From Ancylobacter dichloromethanicus (GTDB lineage Bacteria; Pseudomonadota; Alphaproteobacteria; Rhizobiales; Xanthobacteraceae), in contig NZ_JAHBGC010000004.1 in assembly GCF_018390645.1 (NCBI RefSeq), positions 196,994-260,993 of the forward strand: a stretch of 64,000 nt of DNA. The letters are read 5' to 3'. A model generated the notes under the pieces. That model did no database searches, was not told where the DNA came from, and saw only the letters and a program-made list of their open reading frames with translations. Position numbers and translations under genes: made by a program. How positions within the stretch are numbered: the stretch's first letter is position 1; the number at the start of each line of letters is the position of its first letter. Shown in pieces: positions 17,214-25,218 of this stretch.

Positions 17214-18734
17214 ATGGACGCTCTCGCTTCACTGGCACAGGGCTTCGAGGTCGCGCTGACGCCGACAAATCTGCTGTTCGTGTTCATCGGCGTCACGCTG
17301 GGCCAGATCATCGGCGCCTTGCCGGGCATCGGCCCCTCGGCCGGCATGGCGCTGCTGCTGCCGGTCACCTTCGGCCTCGAGCCGGTCACCGCGCTCGTCA
17401 TGCTGTCGGGCATCATGTATGGCGGCATGTATGGCGGCACGCTCACCTCGGTGCTGGTGAACGTGCCGGGCGAGGCGGCCAGCGTGATGACCGCCGTCGA
17501 CGGACACCAGCTCGCCAAACAGGGCCGGGCCGGCGCCGCGCTGTCGGTGTCCGCCATCGGCTCGTTCCTGGCGGGCATCGCGGCGGTGACCGCGCTGGTG
17601 TTCCTCACCCCGGCGCTCAGCGCGTTCGCCCTCAGCTTCTCGGCGCCGGAATATTTCCTGCTGGCGCTGCTCGGCATCACCGCCACGGCCAGCCTGGGCA
17701 CCGGCTCGCCGGTCAAGGCGATGATCGCCGCCATGCTCGGCCTGATGGTGGCGCTGGTCGGCACCGATCCGATCCAGGGCACCTCGCGCCTCACCTTCGG
17801 TTCGCTCGAACTCCTGGAGGGGATCGACTTTCTGCCGGTCGCCATCGGTATTTTCGGCATCGCCGAAATACTGGTCTCGATGGAACAGTCGCAGCATGTC
17901 GAGCCGATCAGGACAAGGCTGCGCGAAATGTGGCTCACCGCCAAGGACTGGAAGGACTGCCGCATGGCGATCCTGCGCGGCGGCAGCATCGGCTTCGTCA
18001 TCGGGCTGATGCCGGGCGCGGGCCCCACCGTCGCCTCGCTGCTGAGCTATGTGGTCGAGAAGAAAGCCAGCAAACACCCGGAAAAATTCGGGCGCGGCGC
18101 GCTGGACGGCGTGGCGGCGGCGGAAGCGGCCAACAACTCCGCCGCCCATGGCGCGCTGGTGCCGATGCTGGCGCTCGGCATTCCCGGCTCCGCCAGCACC
18201 GCGGTGCTGCTGGCCGCCCTGGTGCTGCTCGGCATCCGCCCCGGCCCGCAATTGCTGACCGACCAGTCGGACCTGGTCTGGGGGCTGATCGCCAGCATGT
18301 TCGTCGGCAATTTCATGCTGCTGATCATGAACCTGCCGCTGGCGCCGCTGTTCGCCTCGATCCTGCGCATTCCCTACGATTATCTGGTGCCCGGCATCCT
18401 GCTGATCTCGCTGGTCGGCGCCTACGCCACCAGCCTCTCCATGTTCAATGTCGGTCTCACCCTGCTGTTCGGCATGGTCGGCTACCTGATGATCCGCGCC
18501 GACATTCCACGTGCGCCGCTCGTGCTTGCCGTGGTGCTGGCGCAGCTGATGGAAACCTCGCTGCGGCAGTCGCTGATGCTGTCGGAGGGGAGCCTGTCCA
18601 TCTTCGTGCAGCGCCCGCTCTCCGCCCTGCTGGCGCTGCTGATCGTCGCCTCGCTGGCGCTGCCCGCCTTCACCGTGGTGATGAGCCGGCGGGCGGCACG
18701 CCGCGCCCGGCTCGCCTCCGGCATTACCGACTAA
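17214..18734 (+). CDS. TTT transporter large membrane subunit (TctA), system 1
   Basis: 506 residues with about 11-12 helices. TctA hallmarks are LPGIGPSAGMALLLPVTFGLEPVTALVMLSGIMYGGMYGGTLTSVLVNVPGE near the N-terminus, the inverted-repeat equivalent GLMPGAGPTVASLLSYVVEKK, and LALGIPGSASTAVLLAALVLLGI. It is a cation-driven importer subunit. It is 27 bp after tctB. Confidence 0.94.
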   Translation: MDALASLAQGFEVALTPTNLLFVFIGVTLGQIIGALPGIGPSAGMALLLPVTFGLEPVTALVMLSGIMYGGMYGGTLTSVLVNVPGEAASVMTAVDGHQLAKQGRAGAALSVSAIGSFLAGIAAVTALVFLTPALSAFALSFSAPEYFLLALLGITATASLGTGSPVKAMIAAMLGLMVALVGTDPIQGTSRLTFGSLELLEGIDFLPVAIGIFGIAEILVSMEQSQHVEPIRTRLREMWLTAKDWKDCRMAILRGGSIGFVIGLMPGAGPTVASLLSYVVEKKASKHPEKFGRGALDGVAAAEAANNSAAHGALVPMLALGIPGSASTAVLLAALVLLGIRPGPQLLTDQSDLVWGLIASMFVGNFMLLIMNLPLAPLFASILRIPYDYLVPGILLISLVGAYATSLSMFNVGLTLLFGMVGYLMIRADIPRAPLVLAVVLAQLMETSLRQSLMLSEGSLSIFVQRPLSALLALLIVASLALPAFTVVMSRRAARRARLASGITD

Positions 18735-18757
18735 GCCCGTACCTTTCAGGAGCGACG

Positions 18758-19792
18758 ATGAGTGCCCCTCTCGTGATCGACGTCCATGCGCATGTTCTCA
18801 CCGAAGAGATGATGCGGCTGATGCGCAACGAAGCCCCGGATATCGGGCCGACCCTCAGCGAGGTCGATGCCGAGGGCGGCGTGCTCAAGGTCGGCGAGAT
18901 CGTGCAGCGCCCGTTCCCGCGCGGCGGCTGGGATCTTGACCGGCGCATCGCCGACCTCGACTTCGCCGGCATCGACATGCAGGTGCTCTCGGTCTGCCCG
19001 CAGACCTTCCTGTATGACCGCGACGCCGCGCTCACGGGGGCGCTGGCGGCGATCCAGAACGAGGCGATCGCCGGCCTTGTGCGGCACAGGCCGAAGCGTT
19101 TCCTCGGCATCGGCACCGTCGCCCTGCAGGACCCCCGGCGGGCCGCCGACGAACTGCGCCGGGCGGTGCTGGAACTCGGCCTCGGCGGCATCCAGATCGG
19201 CTCGCATGTCGAGGGCAAGAACCTCGACGATCCGGCGCTGGAGCCGCTCTGGGCCACGGCGGCCGAACTCGACGCCTTCATCCTGGTGCACCCGCAAAAG
19301 GCGGCGGCGGGCAACCGCACCGGGGCGTTCTATCTCAAGAACCTGATCGGCAACCCGCTGGAGACCACCATCGCGGCGACCTCGCTGGTGTTCGCCGGCG
19401 TGCTGGAGCGCTACCCGGACCTGCGCATCTGCTTCGTCCACGGCGGCGGCTTCCTGCCGTACCAGACCGGGCGCATGATCCATGGCTGGAAGGAGCGGCC
19501 GGAATGCCGGCTGCATCTGAAGGAGAGCCCGGAGGTCTCGATCCGCCGGCTGTATTTCGACACGCTGACCCATTACGGCCCGGCGCTGCGCTACCTCACC
19601 GACACGTTCGGCCATGACCGCGTCCTGCTCGGCAGCGACTACCCGTTCGACATGGGCACGCTCGAATGCGTGCGGCAGGTGCGCGCGGCCGGCCTGCCGG
19701 ATGTGGAGCGCGACGCCATTCTCGGCGGCACGGCGGCCGGCTTCTTCGGCGTCGGCGGGCGCGCTCCCTCGGCCAGGCACGCGCACGCATGA
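18758..19792 (+). CDS. ACMSD-type amidohydrolase-superfamily decarboxylase
   Basis: 344 residues. The zinc and catalytic positions known for 2-amino-3-carboxymuconate-6-semialdehyde decarboxylase are present: H10-x-H12 (DVHAH), H178 (LVHPQ), H228 (VHGGG) and D294 (LGSDYPF). Two substrate-carboxylate arginine positions also look kept, R51 (VQRPF) and R239 (TGRM). This points to a real non-oxidative decarboxylase or hydrolase acting on a carboxylated aromatic or muconate-like compound, not a generic amidohydrolase. It follows tctA by 23 bp and overlaps the next gene (ATGA). RBS AGGAG is present. Confidence 0.87.
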   Translation: MSAPLVIDVHAHVLTEEMMRLMRNEAPDIGPTLSEVDAEGGVLKVGEIVQRPFPRGGWDLDRRIADLDFAGIDMQVLSVCPQTFLYDRDAALTGALAAIQNEAIAGLVRHRPKRFLGIGTVALQDPRRAADELRRAVLELGLGGIQIGSHVEGKNLDDPALEPLWATAAELDAFILVHPQKAAAGNRTGAFYLKNLIGNPLETTIAATSLVFAGVLERYPDLRICFVHGGGFLPYQTGRMIHGWKERPECRLHLKESPEVSIRRLYFDTLTHYGPALRYLTDTFGHDRVLLGSDYPFDMGTLECVRQVRAAGLPDVERDAILGGTAAGFFGVGGRAPSARHAHA

Positions 19793-20889
19793 GCGCGCCC
19801 GTCACGAACGAGGCGGCGGTGCCCGGCCTCCCGCCCGGCCGCTTCGCCGCGCCCGCCCTGCACGGCCTGATCGCGGACGCCATGCGCCGTTGCGGCCTGC
19901 CGGCCGAGGGTGCCGCCAAGGTCGCCGAACTGATGACCGAGGCCGACCTGACCGGGGCCGACGCGCACGGCATCTTCCGGCTGCCGCAATATGTCCGCCG
20001 GTTGAAGGCCGGCGGCGTCAACCCGACGCCCGCCCTCGTCGTCGAGCGGCGTGCGCCGGCGGTGGCGATGATCGATGGTGACAACGGCATGGGGCATGTC
20101 GTGATGGCCAGGGCCGCCGAGACCGCCATCGAGATGGCGCGCGACACCGGCGTCGCCTGGGTCGGTGTGCGCCGCTCCAACCATGCCGGCCCCGCCGCGC
20201 TCTATGCCGAGATGCCGGTGTGCCACGGCATGGTCGGCCTCTATTCGGTGGTGGCGAGTTCCAACCACATGGCGGTGTGGGGCGGCACCTCCTCCCTGCT
20301 CGGCACCAACCCGCTGGCGGTCGGCATTCCCTGCGGCGACGCCCCGCCGGTGGTGCTGGATATCGCCACCACGGTGGTCTCCTACGGCACGGTGAAGAAA
20401 TACGTCATGCAGGACAAGGCACTGCCGGAAGGCTGGCTGGTCAGCAGGGCCGATGGCGCGCCGGTGACCGACCCGCGGCGCACTGGCGAGGGGCTGCTGC
20501 TCCCCATAGGCGGCCACAAGGGCAGCGGGCTGGCGCTGATCCTGGGCATACTCGCCGGCACGCTGAACGGCGCCGCCTTCGGGCGCGACGTGGTCGACTT
20601 CAACGCGGATTCCTCGACCGAGACCAATACCGGCCACTTCATCCTCGCCCTCGACGTCGAGCGCTTCATGCCGGCGGCGACCTTCGGCGCCCTGCTGAAG
20701 GCGCAGCTCGACGATCTGCGCAGCGACACCCCGCTGCCCGGTACGGGAGACATCCGCCTGCCGGGCGACCAGCGCGCGGTGCGCCGGGCCGAGCGGGGGG
20801 AGAATGGCGTGCCGATTCCCGCGCCGCTGGAGCGCCAGCTGGACGAACTCGCCGCCGGGCTCGGCATCGCCCCGCTGGGCGCGCGCTGA
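19789..20889 (+). CDS. Ldh2-family malate/L-lactate/ureidoglycolate-type dehydrogenase
   Basis: 366 residues of the NAD(P)-dependent Ldh2 (YlbC/AllD) family, which reduces or oxidises 2-hydroxy acids. Seen are ADLTGADAHGIFRLPQYVRRLKAGGVNP, SNHAGPAALYAE, GTNPLAVGIPCGDAPPVVLDIATTVVSYG and GGHKGSGLALILGILAGTLNGAAFG. The start overlaps the decarboxylase stop by ATGA, so they are coupled. It is the last gene of the TTT1 operon and presumably acts after the decarboxylase or on the imported acid itself. The exact substrate is unknown. Confidence 0.9.
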   Translation: MSAPVTNEAAVPGLPPGRFAAPALHGLIADAMRRCGLPAEGAAKVAELMTEADLTGADAHGIFRLPQYVRRLKAGGVNPTPALVVERRAPAVAMIDGDNGMGHVVMARAAETAIEMARDTGVAWVGVRRSNHAGPAALYAEMPVCHGMVGLYSVVASSNHMAVWGGTSSLLGTNPLAVGIPCGDAPPVVLDIATTVVSYGTVKKYVMQDKALPEGWLVSRADGAPVTDPRRTGEGLLLPIGGHKGSGLALILGILAGTLNGAAFGRDVVDFNADSSTETNTGHFILALDVERFMPAATFGALLKAQLDDLRSDTPLPGTGDIRLPGDQRAVRRAERGENGVPIPAPLERQLDELAAGLGIAPLGAR

Positions 20890-20913
20890 ACCGCCTGAAC
20901 CGCCTCCGCGCGC

Positions 20914-21873
20914 TCAGGCCCCGGCGGGGCCGCCGGCATACAGCCCGGCCTCGTCGCCCCAGACGGCGCTGAGCTTGCGGGTCTCCTCCGCCAGCATGTC
21001 GAGGAAGGCGGTGGCGGCCGAGGAGAGCGGGCGCCTGGCCGGCTCGATCAGCACCAGGTCGATGCCGATCGGCGGATGGGCGAGGGGGTTGACGGTGAGG
21101 CGGCGGGGGCTGGCGCTGGCCGCGTCGTCCGCCATCATCAGCCCCGGCAGGATCGCCACCCAATCGGTGCTGGCGACGAAATCCAGCGTCCCCATCATCG
21201 CGTCGAGCTCCAGCAGGCGCTCGATCTGCACGCCGGTCGAGGTGAAATAGGTCTCGAGATTGACCCGCCTGATGTTCTGCCCGCTCGGCACCACGATCTT
21301 CAGCGGGCCGAGATCGGCCAGGCGCACCGGCGCCATGTGCGCGCGGCCCGCCGCCAGGCCCGACACCAGCACTTCCGGCGTATAGGCGAAGCGCGAGCTC
21401 TTGACCCCGACGATGCCTGAGGAGGCCGGCACGATGGCGAAGGCCAACTCGCCGCTGCGCACCCGCTGGGTGAGATTGGCCGAAAAAGCCTCAAGGATGC
21501 GCACCACCACGTTCGGGTGCACCTCCATGAAGCGCGCCAGCGCCGGCGCCAGCACGCTGCGCGTCATGGTCGGCATCAGCCCGACCACCATCTCGCCATC
21601 CAGCCCCGCGCCATAGCTGACCACCGAGCGGTTGGCGATCTCGTTCAGTCGCAGCAGTTCGATGCAGTGGCGGTAATAGCTGTCGCCGGCCGGGGTCGGC
21701 TGCACCATGCCGCTGCCGCGCGCGAACAGCCGCACCCCGAACCGGTCCTCGATCTTGCGGATATGCTGCGACACGCCGGACTGGGTGGCGTTCTCGCGTT
21801 CCGCCGCGGCGGTGAAGGAGCGTTCTTCATAGGCGGCGACGAAGAGCCGGATGTCACGCAGGGTATCGCTCAT
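20914..21873 (-). CDS. LysR-family regulator
   Basis: 319 residues with an N-terminal HTH (RSFTAAAERENATQSGVSQHIRKIEDRFG, about 16-45) and the LysR effector domain. It is divergent from the flavin reductase gene across 79 bp that contains ATC-N9-GAT at 21880-21894, the same spacing as in both copies of promoter block C. It is a good candidate for controlling the flavin reductase and, by extension, the LLM monooxygenase. It is convergent with the TTT1 operon end. Confidence 0.88.
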   Translation of the reverse strand: MSDTLRDIRLFVAAYEERSFTAAAERENATQSGVSQHIRKIEDRFGVRLFARGSGMVQPTPAGDSYYRHCIELLRLNEIANRSVVSYGAGLDGEMVVGLMPTMTRSVLAPALARFMEVHPNVVVRILEAFSANLTQRVRSGELAFAIVPASSGIVGVKSSRFAYTPEVLVSGLAAGRAHMAPVRLADLGPLKIVVPSGQNIRRVNLETYFTSTGVQIERLLELDAMMGTLDFVASTDWVAILPGLMMADDAASASPRRLTVNPLAHPPIGIDLVLIEPARRPLSSAATAFLDMLAEETRKLSAVWGDEAGLYAGGPAGA

Positions 21874-21878
21874 GGCGG

Positions 21879-21895
21879 CATCATGTTTCCTGATG
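21879..21895. promoter_or_regulatory. LysR-type dyad between LysR and flavin reductase genes
   Basis: CATCA (21879-21883) and TGATG (21891-21895) form an inverted repeat that includes ATC-N9-GAT (21880-21894). It lies 6 bp upstream of the LysR start and about 60 bp before the flavin reductase gene, a normal position for an autoregulated LysR site. ATC-N9-GAT alone is a weak pattern. Confidence 0.4.
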
Positions 21896-21952
21896 AGGCT
21901 GAGCAGATCATATCATTTCTACAGCGAGGAAACCGGCTCTAACCTCACCTTC

Positions 21953-22495
21953 ATGAACGATCATGTCATCGAATTCAGGAGTGCCGAGGATCACGGCCAT
22001 TTTCGCCGGGCGCTTGGCCGCTTCGCCACCGGGGTTACCGTGGTCACCACCCGCACACCCGCTGGCAAGCTCGAAGGCCTGACGGTCAACTCCTTCTCGT
22101 CGGTCTCGCTGGACCCGCCCCTGGTGCTGTGGAGCATCCAGCGCCGCGCGCCCTCGCTCGCCAGCTTCGTCGAGGCCGGACGGTTCGCGGTGAACGTGCT
22201 CGGCACCCATCAGAAGAAGCTCTGCCGGCAGTTCGCGACACCGCGCGACGACAAGTTCGCCGATGTGGCGCACCAACTCGGCGCCAATGGCTGTCCGCTG
22301 CTGGACGACAGCCTGGCGCGGTTCGAGTGCCGCACCGAGAGCGTGATCGAGGGCGGCGACCATCTGATCTTCCTCGGTCGCGTCGAGCGCGCCATGCACC
22401 GCGACGGCGAGCCGCTGATCTTCAGCACAGGCGCGTTCTGGGTGCCGGCCCTGCTGCCCGAGGCCGATCCTTCGCCCGTCGCCGCGAAAGGCTGA
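21953..22495 (+). CDS. Flavin reductase (HpaC/RutF-like FMN reductase domain)
   Basis: 180 residues of the flavin-reductase-like split-barrel family: FRRALGRFATGVTVVTTRTPAGKLEGLTVNSFSSVSLDPPLVLWSI (about 13-60) and FAVNVLGTHQKKLCRQFA, ending with the GEPLIFSTGAFW strand. It supplies FMNH2 to partner monooxygenases; the LLM enzyme at 14150 and the group D-like enzyme at 51053 have no other reductase in the window. The start at 21953 fits the family; upstream in-frame ATGs fall in the divergent promoter. Its ribosome site is weak. Confidence 0.9.
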   Translation: MNDHVIEFRSAEDHGHFRRALGRFATGVTVVTTRTPAGKLEGLTVNSFSSVSLDPPLVLWSIQRRAPSLASFVEAGRFAVNVLGTHQKKLCRQFATPRDDKFADVAHQLGANGCPLLDDSLARFECRTESVIEGGDHLIFLGRVERAMHRDGEPLIFSTGAFWVPALLPEADPSPVAAKG

Positions 22496-22543
22496 ACCCA
22501 TGCTTCACAAGAACATGCCTCACGACAAGAAAAGGACCTCGGC

Positions 22544-23566
22544 ATGATCCGCGCCGCAATCGCCGGCCTCGGCTGGTGGGGCAAGCACATGGTCCGCCGC
22601 ATGGCGGATTCCGACCAGCTTCGCATCGTCGCCGCCATCGACACCTCCGAGGCGCAGGCGGCCTTTGCCGCCGAGCACGGGCTCGCGCTGACCACGCGCT
22701 GGGACGACGTGCTGGGCGATCCCGCCATCGACGCCGTGATCCTGTGCACGCCGCACTCGCTGCACACCGCGCAGGTGCTGGCCATCGCCAAGGCCGGCAA
22801 GCATGTGTTCTGCGAGAAGCCGCTGGCGCTGAACCGCGCCGACGCCGAACGCTCCGTGCTCGCCTGCCGCGCGGCGGGGGTCAAGCTCGGCATCGGCCAT
22901 GAGCGGCGCTACGAGCTCGCCATGCTGGAGATCAAGCGGCTGCTGGCGGAAGGCGCGCTCGGCACGATCATGCATGTCGAGGCCAATTTCAGCCATGACA
23001 AGCTGGCCGAGGTGCCCACCACCGACTGGCGTGCCTCGCCGGTCGACGCGCCTGCCGCCGGCATGACGGCGATGGGCATCCACCTCACCGACGGCTTCCT
23101 CGAAATGTTCGGGCCGATTACCGAGGTCTACGCCACCACGGCGCAGCGCGCGTCGAACCGGGCCAATGGCGACGTGGTCTCGGTGCAGACGCGCTTCGCC
23201 TCCGGCGCCACCGGCTATCTCAACGCCATTCTGGTGACACCGCTCTATATCGGCATCACCGTGTTCGGCTCGCAGGCCTGGGTCGAGGCGCGCAACCACA
23301 CCCATCCCGACACGCCCGGCCCCACCACGTTGACGGTCCAGTACAAGGACGGCCGCCGTACCGTGCACGACTATGAGTGGACCGACACGGTGCGCGCCAA
23401 TCTGGAGGCTTTCGCCCGCTCGATAGAGCAGGATGCGCCCTACATTTTCACCGACGGGCAGAAGATCGGCAACATCGCGGTGCTTGAGGCGATCTGCCGC
23501 TCGGTGGCAACCAACATGCCGGTGGCGGTCGAGGGCTCCGCGGCGGCCGAGCGCGCGAGCGCCTGA
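22544..23566 (+). CDS. Gfo/Idh/MocA-family NAD(P)-dependent oxidoreductase 1
   Basis: 340 residues. The N-terminal Rossmann domain (IAGLGWWGKHMVRRMADSDQLRIVAAIDTS) carries the hallmark FCEKPLAL (about 95-102) and is followed by the C-terminal alpha/beta substrate domain. It is downstream of the flavin reductase with RBS AAAGGA. Its stop overlaps the next start (TGATG). It shares the opening pattern IRAAI-GxGxWG with the protein at 41463. The substrate is a polyol, cyclitol or other hydroxy compound by family; not determinable. Confidence 0.9.
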   Translation: MIRAAIAGLGWWGKHMVRRMADSDQLRIVAAIDTSEAQAAFAAEHGLALTTRWDDVLGDPAIDAVILCTPHSLHTAQVLAIAKAGKHVFCEKPLALNRADAERSVLACRAAGVKLGIGHERRYELAMLEIKRLLAEGALGTIMHVEANFSHDKLAEVPTTDWRASPVDAPAAGMTAMGIHLTDGFLEMFGPITEVYATTAQRASNRANGDVVSVQTRFASGATGYLNAILVTPLYIGITVFGSQAWVEARNHTHPDTPGPTTLTVQYKDGRRTVHDYEWTDTVRANLEAFARSIEQDAPYIFTDGQKIGNIAVLEAICRSVATNMPVAVEGSAAAERASA

Positions 23567-24123
23567 TGGACACGAAGCACGACATGACGACGACCCATCC
23601 ACGTTACCGCGAGCGGGTGCGCGAGGAACTCGGCGCCGACCAGCGCCGCATCTTCGACGAGATCGGCCGCCCGCGCGCCGGCGCGGTGCCGGCACCGTTC
23701 CACATCTATGTGGAGAGCCCGGAACTGGCTGCGCTGACGCAGGATGTCGGGGCGTTCTGCCGCTACCGCACCGGCCTGCCGCCGCGCCTCTCCGAGATCG
23801 CCATCCTGACCACTGCCGCCTATTGGGGCGCGGAATATGAATTCGGTGTCCATGCGCGCGAGGCCCGCAAGGCCGGCGTGCCGGAGAGCGAGATCGCCGC
23901 GCTGAAAAGAGGCGAGCGGCCGGACTTCGCCGATGCCGACGCCGCGCTCGTGCATGACTTTTCAGCCGCCTTCTACAGCGACCGCGACGTCCCCGACGCC
24001 TTGTTCGAGGCCGCCAATGCCCGTTTTGGCAAGCGCACGGTGGTCGAACTGGTCGGGCTGCTTGGCTACTACTCGATGCTGGCCATCGCGCTGCGCATCT
24101 ACCGCGTTCCCGCGCCGGCGTGA
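23566..24123 (+). CDS. Carboxymuconolactone decarboxylase-family protein without CxxC
   Basis: 185 residues. The CMD/AhpD-like core is LPPRLSEIAILTTAAYWGAEYEFGVHAREARKAGVPESEIAAL (about 66-110). The redox CxxC of AhpD is absent; a Glu and a His (EYEFGVH) occupy the core, as in the PcaC-like branch. A decarboxylase or lactone-type role in the preceding oxidoreductase pathway is more likely than peroxidase activity. It overlaps the preceding gene by one base. Confidence 0.85.
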   Translation: MDTKHDMTTTHPRYRERVREELGADQRRIFDEIGRPRAGAVPAPFHIYVESPELAALTQDVGAFCRYRTGLPPRLSEIAILTTAAYWGAEYEFGVHAREARKAGVPESEIAALKRGERPDFADADAALVHDFSAAFYSDRDVPDALFEAANARFGKRTVVELVGLLGYYSMLAIALRIYRVPAPA

Positions 24124-24189
24124 GAGGACCCGCTTAAAACAACGGGTGCGCACACGATCCAGAAGCGCTCCCGGCCGGAGGAAGCCGCC

Positions 24190-25146
24190 ATGGAACTACG
24201 CAGCATCGAAGCCTTCGTGCGCGTTGCCGAACTCGGCAGCATAACCAGGGCCTCGCGGGACCTCGGTATCGTCCAGCCGGCGCTCAGCCGGCATATACAG
24301 CGCATCGAGAGCGAGATCGGAACCCCGCTGCTGGTGCGCCTGCCGCGCGGCGTGCAGCTCACCTTCGCCGGACGGCGCTTCCTCCAGCACAGCCGGCGCA
24401 TCCTGCAGGAAGTCGCCCGCGCCACCGAAGAGCTGCATCTGGGCGGCGACGGCCCCGCCGGCAAGGTGGTGGTCGGCATTTCGCCGACGCTCAGCCCGCT
24501 GCTGGCGCCCGGCCTGATGGAGCGCAGCGCGGCGAGCTTCCCCGGCATCAAGCTCACCATCGTCGACGAGTTCACCCGGCGGCTGCAGGTCGACGTGCTC
24601 AACGGCCAGGTCGACCTCGCTTTGCTCACCAACCCGCCGCCGAACCGCGCCCTGCGCTTCACCGCCGTGCTGGCCGAGCCGATCGTGGTGGTGATGCCGC
24701 GCCAGTCGCGCGGGGTGTCGCCGGTGGTCACACTGGACGAACTGGCCTCCACGCCGATGCTGGTGACGCGCGGCATCCGCGCGCTGGTCGACGAACAGCT
24801 CGCCTCTCACGGCGTCTGTCTGGAGGTCGATGTCGAGATCGACGCGGTGGAGGCGATCCGGCGCATGCTGCTGCGCGGGCGTGGCGTGTCGATCATGCCG
24901 ATTTCCGCCTTCCGCAAGGAGATCAATGACGGGCTGCTCACCGGCCTCGCGGTCGGCGGGGTCAATCTCAGCCGCACCATCATGCTCGCCCATATCGGCG
25001 ACCAGCTCAGCGCCGCCGGGCAGGCGGTGATGGGGCTGCTGCGGGCCGAGATCGACGCGCTGGCGCAGCGCGGCATCTTCAGCGCGCTGTCGGACAACGC
25101 CGCCCACTGGCCGCAGCCGCAGGAGCGCACCCTGGGCGCGGCCTGA
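24190..25146 (+). CDS. LysR-family regulator (Nac/Cbl-like)
   Basis: 318 residues. HTH segment GSITRASRDLGIVQPALSRHIQRIESEIGTPLLVRLPRGVQLT (about 16-58) followed by a periplasmic-binding-like effector domain. The N-terminus resembles the nitrogen-assimilation Nac-type subgroup. It lies 66 bp after the CMD-family gene in the same direction, with GGAGGA upstream, and is probably cotranscribed. It ends at a strong terminator. The regulated genes are likely the block 21953-24123 or the convergent TTT2 operon, by position only. Confidence 0.87.
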   Translation: MELRSIEAFVRVAELGSITRASRDLGIVQPALSRHIQRIESEIGTPLLVRLPRGVQLTFAGRRFLQHSRRILQEVARATEELHLGGDGPAGKVVVGISPTLSPLLAPGLMERSAASFPGIKLTIVDEFTRRLQVDVLNGQVDLALLTNPPPNRALRFTAVLAEPIVVVMPRQSRGVSPVVTLDELASTPMLVTRGIRALVDEQLASHGVCLEVDVEIDAVEAIRRMLLRGRGVSIMPISAFRKEINDGLLTGLAVGGVNLSRTIMLAHIGDQLSAAGQAVMGLLRAEIDALAQRGIFSALSDNAAHWPQPQERTLGAA

Positions 25147-25171
25147 GACCGTTCGCGTCCCGGGCATGACA

Positions 25172-25193
25172 AGGCCGGGCACCCGCCCGGCCT
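25172..25193. terminator. Bidirectional rho-independent-like terminator
   Basis: A perfect 9-bp stem, AGGCCGGGC at 25172-25180 and GCCCGGCCT at 25185-25193, with loop ACCC, followed by CTTTGG. It lies between the convergent LysR gene and the TTT2 operon and can serve both. The T-run is short. Confidence 0.75.
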
Positions 25194-25218
25194 CTTTGGT
25201 CCGCACGCGGCGGGAACC

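Noticed and set aside
16484-19792. A 1102-codon plus-strand frame across the TTT1 genes
   Set aside because: Most of it is an off-frame shadow of tctC, tctB and tctA; only the last part, from 18758, is the real decarboxylase frame.
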